From Pelargonium cotyledonis (taxonomy: Eukaryota; Streptophyta; Magnoliopsida; Geraniales; Geraniaceae): a stretch of 36,022 nt of DNA. Location of the stretch: NCBI GenBank assembly GCA_036897625.1, contig JAYMTA010000177.1, forward strand, positions 1 through 36,022, read 5' to 3'. Positions within the stretch are counted from its first letter, which is position 1. Every line of letters starts with the position of its first letter. The position numbers and the translations under genes were made by a program. The notes under the pieces were generated by a model that saw nothing but the letters and a program-made list of their open reading frames with translations, was not told the DNA's origin and did not search any database. Shown here piece after piece: positions 34,401-36,022 of the stretch.

Positions 34401-36022
34401 GCAACATCTAATTACAAAAATAACGTAAAGTTTACCAATGACAATAATAGTGACATTTAATTATAGATGACATGCTAGATTTGATCAAACAAATAAAACA
34501 ACACAAAAGGAGATATTTAATATTTACATCCATAGACAACTCTCAACTTTAATCAAACTAGAAATGATGGCAGCGTCAGAATGATAAACACAACTCTAAA
34601 CTATAAAATGTAAAATGTCTATCAAATGATGCTGGAAAATATAGTTACACTAAAATTAAAACATGTGATTGATCAGTAGTGAAACACATAGGACTATTCC
34701 CACTAGAAATTTTAAAAGGCTAAAACATTATGCCTAAAGATATAGAAAGCACTCACATTTGTTGAGTTCCAAAGAAGTAGACTAGTACTTTCTTCCAATC
34801 AGTAGAATAGCCCCATTTTTCCGGCTCACTTACCTGACATTAGCAATCAGCCCATGAAAATTAACATTACTAAAAAACACATATCTGATGCATTTGCAAC
34901 TTAGAGGTGTAGGTAACAAACACAGTTCATCATCAAAGAAACAACTGACAAAAAGACAGCAATCCGTTTACAAATTAAACATTTGAGCACTTCAAGGACA
35001 GTAGCAAGTCTTTCTTTTTTACCCCACACAATACTTTCTAGATAATTTCACATAATCCAGTAACCCACAACATTAATCCAGAGACAATTTAAAGTTTCCC
35101 CAAATATTTAATGCTTATGTAGAACAAGCCCAAGGCTATTTCAATGGTCTGTTACCTAAAAGTCTCTCTTCAAGAAGGGCATGTTTACATCTTCGCCAGA
35201 AGGAACCAAAAGAAATTCAAAAAGATCTTATTTTCCTCTTTCAGATCCACAAGAACACCAAACAAACTCAACAACAGAAAAGCAACAGTCATGCAACCTA
35301 AGTTCAGCTAAAGCCTGTATTTTACAATAGCATGTCATATTGAACGAGCCAAAGAGTAAAAAAGCAGCAATCTTTTTGCACCTTAAACATTAGAGAACCT
35401 TCTTTTTTCATATTCTTTTTTCATATCACACAAACTATTTTTACCAAATTTCACATAGTTCTTAAAATTACTCCAAAGGCATAAATTTGTACTTTCCCCA
35501 AAATATCTTAAGCTTGATACAATCCAAAGATCATTTCTCATGTCATACCCTACACAAGAAATCCAAATCAGCATCACCTGGAAGGGGGAAAATACAATAC
35601 AAAGAGATACAAAACAATCCACAATACTCTAAAAAAATTCTCACTTTACAGTTTCTCTCCAAGAAGGGCATATGTGAACATCATCCAAACAAGAGCAAAC
35701 CTCAGAAACTTCATAAAAACGTTATCTTCATCTTTTTTTCAGATCCACAAGCAAATCCAACGGAACATGTCCTCCCTCATAACCAAACCACTTAGCAAAT
35801 ACAAAATACACAAAAACAACAATCATGCAACCCTAAGTTCAGCTAAAGCCTGTATCTTTGAACTCGGTATCAATCCCAAATCAAGCAAAGCCTTTATATT
35901 CTCACAAAATCAAACATACCTTGGCAGGCCAAGCCGGGAAGCCTTTGACTTTAGCCAGAACAAGATCGCCGACCTTCCACTGGCGGCGCGCGGCAGGGGC
36001 CGCGCCACGCGTTGCTGCGGGC
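22412..36022 (-). CDS. HULK2/3: HUA2-LIKE (HULK2/3-type) PWWP and CID domain nuclear protein, N-terminus beyond window edge
   Basis: Eleven minus-strand coding exons: 36022-35920 (partial), 34833-34757, 29372-27249, 26866-26395, 25689-25581, 24586-24474, 24372-24185, 24097-23623, 23512-23068, 22946-22791, 22437-22412. They join in frame to 1428 residues plus TAA; roughly a dozen N-terminal residues are missing. The PWWP domain is at 14-95 (WKVGDLVLAKVKGFPAWPAK, then KVLVYFFGTQQIAFCNPADVEAF). Basic patches lie at 201-231 (Arg/Ser) and 350-361 (RKKRKPNRKRG). The CID/RPR domain is at about 883-1010 (ESIGRATRTAIDCGKLG, RRVDLFFLVDSITQ, LLPRLLSAAAPPG). An acidic VLEDVDGELEMEDV motif precedes a poly-Pro tract at about 1150-1200. 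The protein ends APNFWRPR. PWWP binds chromatin and CID binds the RNA polymerase II tail; Arabidopsis HUA2/HULK proteins promote processing of AGAMOUS and FLC-class transcripts. GTQQIAFCNPADVEAF favours HULK2/3 over HUA2 itself. Intron 6 has a GC donor. Introns 2 and 5 carry transposons. Confidence 0.93.
24757..25558. mobile_element. Non-autonomous hAT-type transposon (24765-25550) in HULK intron 5
   Basis: The 8-bp target duplication GTTCTGAT occurs at 24757-24764 and 25551-25558. The 786-base element starts CAGTGTTTTAAAAAG and ends CTTTTAAAACTTTG, giving imperfect inverted ends; 8-bp duplications and CA-starting ends indicate hAT. Both 100-base ends are packed with GAGGCGC / GCGCCTC words. 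The core is AT-rich with a perfect palindrome at 25031-25056, a CTATATAAAGG box at about 25130-25140, and a short codable tail reading SISEEDDNLDDDGF then stop (about 25338-25379). It has no full transposase. It makes up most of the 994-base intron. Confidence 0.88.
30780..31357 (-). mobile_element. Left arm of an inverted, degenerate plant-mobile-domain (PMD) element
   Basis: Read on the minus strand, 31328-30780 closely matches the plus strand 32928-33484. It would encode PMD-like sequence in the intact ancestor. A second short matching pair is 31357-31326 with 32641-32673 (TTAGGCATCTAAAAA). This arm lacks the roughly 254 bases seen at 32674-32927 in the other. It is an old, broken copy. 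PMD proteins are spread by both MULE and Ty3/gypsy elements, and which carried this one is not clear. Confidence 0.75.
31453..32143. mobile_element. Non-autonomous hAT-type transposon (31461-32135), second copy, nested in the PMD block
   Basis: The 8-bp target duplication CGAGGCAC occurs at 31453-31460 and 32136-32143. The 675-base element starts CAGTGTAAAAGCC and ends CCTTTTAAAACACTA. It shares with the copy at 24765 the GAGGCGC-rich ends, a palindrome around TTTTTGTATTGTAAA (31706-31740, 15-base stem), a CCTATATAAAGG box (31806-31817) and an acidic codable tail SISDRDDNLDDADGF then stop. Same orientation as the first copy. No full transposase. Confidence 0.88.
32192..32597 (-). mobile_element. 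Duplicated fragment of a Ty3/gypsy reverse transcriptase (fossil)
   Basis: Two tandem copies with a period of 203 bases (about 32192-32394 and 32395-32597) each encode on the minus strand the Ty3/gypsy RT signature SFLDAFSGYHQ (one copy reads SFLDAFSCYHQ). Only a small part of the RT domain is present in each, with no LTR, integrase or protease nearby. It is a broken, old remnant that was duplicated after or during decay. Confidence 0.75.
32641..33484 (+). mobile_element. Right arm of the inverted PMD element, the longer copy
   Basis: The plus strand encodes PMD-like pieces: LHFGLEDVHCITGLLMDG (about 32948-33001) and later VRAYILFLLGTVILSE with a YSWA motif (about 33178-33310). These recall the LTLEDV..LTGLP.DG and RAYLL.L.G..LF...YSWG patterns of the PF10536 plant mobile domain found in MAIN/MAIL proteins and in transposons. 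The copy is degenerate and broken and has no complete gene. 32928-33484 pairs with the left arm. Confidence 0.7.
34834..35919 (-). repeat. HULK intron 1 with a diverged internal tandem duplication
   Basis: Unit A (about 34958-35324) and unit B (about 35366-35860) share, in the same order, GCAATC...TTAAACATT, TTTCACATA, CAAGAAGGGCAT, TTTCAGATCCACAAG, TCATGCAACC and TAAGTTCAGCTAAAGCCTGTAT. The offset between matching words varies (about 408 to 536), so insertions and deletions have accumulated since duplication. No gene is seen in the intron. Confidence 0.7.

Larger units (their letters stand above)
29373..34756 (-). other. HULK intron 2 (5.4 kb), splitting the PWWP module
   Basis: The donor AAT/GTGAGT (34756) and acceptor CCATGCAG (29373) bound the largest intron of the window. 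29400-30550 is AT-rich with no recognised element. 30550-33490 is the nested repeat block described separately. 33490-34750 is AT-rich with no supported feature. Exon 2 upstream of it is only 77 bases. Confidence 0.9.

Overview
The window is nuclear DNA from a eudicot plant. The genes are split by many short GT-AG introns, the spacers are AT-rich, and every recognised protein belongs to a plant family. Small DNA transposons, SINEs and old retroelement fragments sit in spacers and introns. The species cannot be fixed from sequence alone.

Layout. 1-2654: gene-free, TE-derived and AT-rich. 2655-7305 (+): a 13-exon DUF21/CBS-pair (CNNM-type) membrane protein. 8857-12390 (+): a CUE-domain, coiled-coil protein with a leader intron, a recently duplicated small exon and a GC-AG intron. 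12391-13700: spacer with two separate 100-bp-class tandem duplications. 13701-13841 (-): a 46-residue ROTUNDIFOLIA/DEVIL signalling peptide gene, easily missed because it is so short. 13842-17563: long spacer with one well-bounded SINE, one probable SINE and a promoter-like motif cluster that has no gene. 17564-21093 (-): a six-exon thiol glutathione peroxidase of the GPX4/GPX5 type. 22412-36022 (-): a HUA2-LIKE (HULK2/3-type) PWWP + CID nuclear protein of 11 coding exons, whose first few codons lie beyond the right edge.

The HULK gene is the most remodelled locus. Its 5.4-kb second intron cuts the PWWP module. That intron holds a degenerate plant-mobile-domain element as two inverted arms (30780-31328 and 32928-33484) around a loop with a hAT-type element and a duplicated Ty3/gypsy reverse-transcriptase scrap. 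A second member of the same hAT-type family fills most of intron 5. Both copies keep perfect 8-bp target duplications, GC-rich ends and the same internal palindrome and TATA-like box. Introns 1, 2 and 5 are therefore all modified by duplication or transposition.

The genes do not form a pathway: they are a membrane ion or signalling protein, a predicted ubiquitin-binding protein, a growth-restricting peptide, a peroxidase and an RNA-processing or flowering regulator. No CRISPR array, operon, organellar insert, tRNA or rRNA gene was found. The best candidates for something undescribed are the intronic fold-back in HULK, the short hAT-type family, and the tandem cassette exon in the CUE gene.
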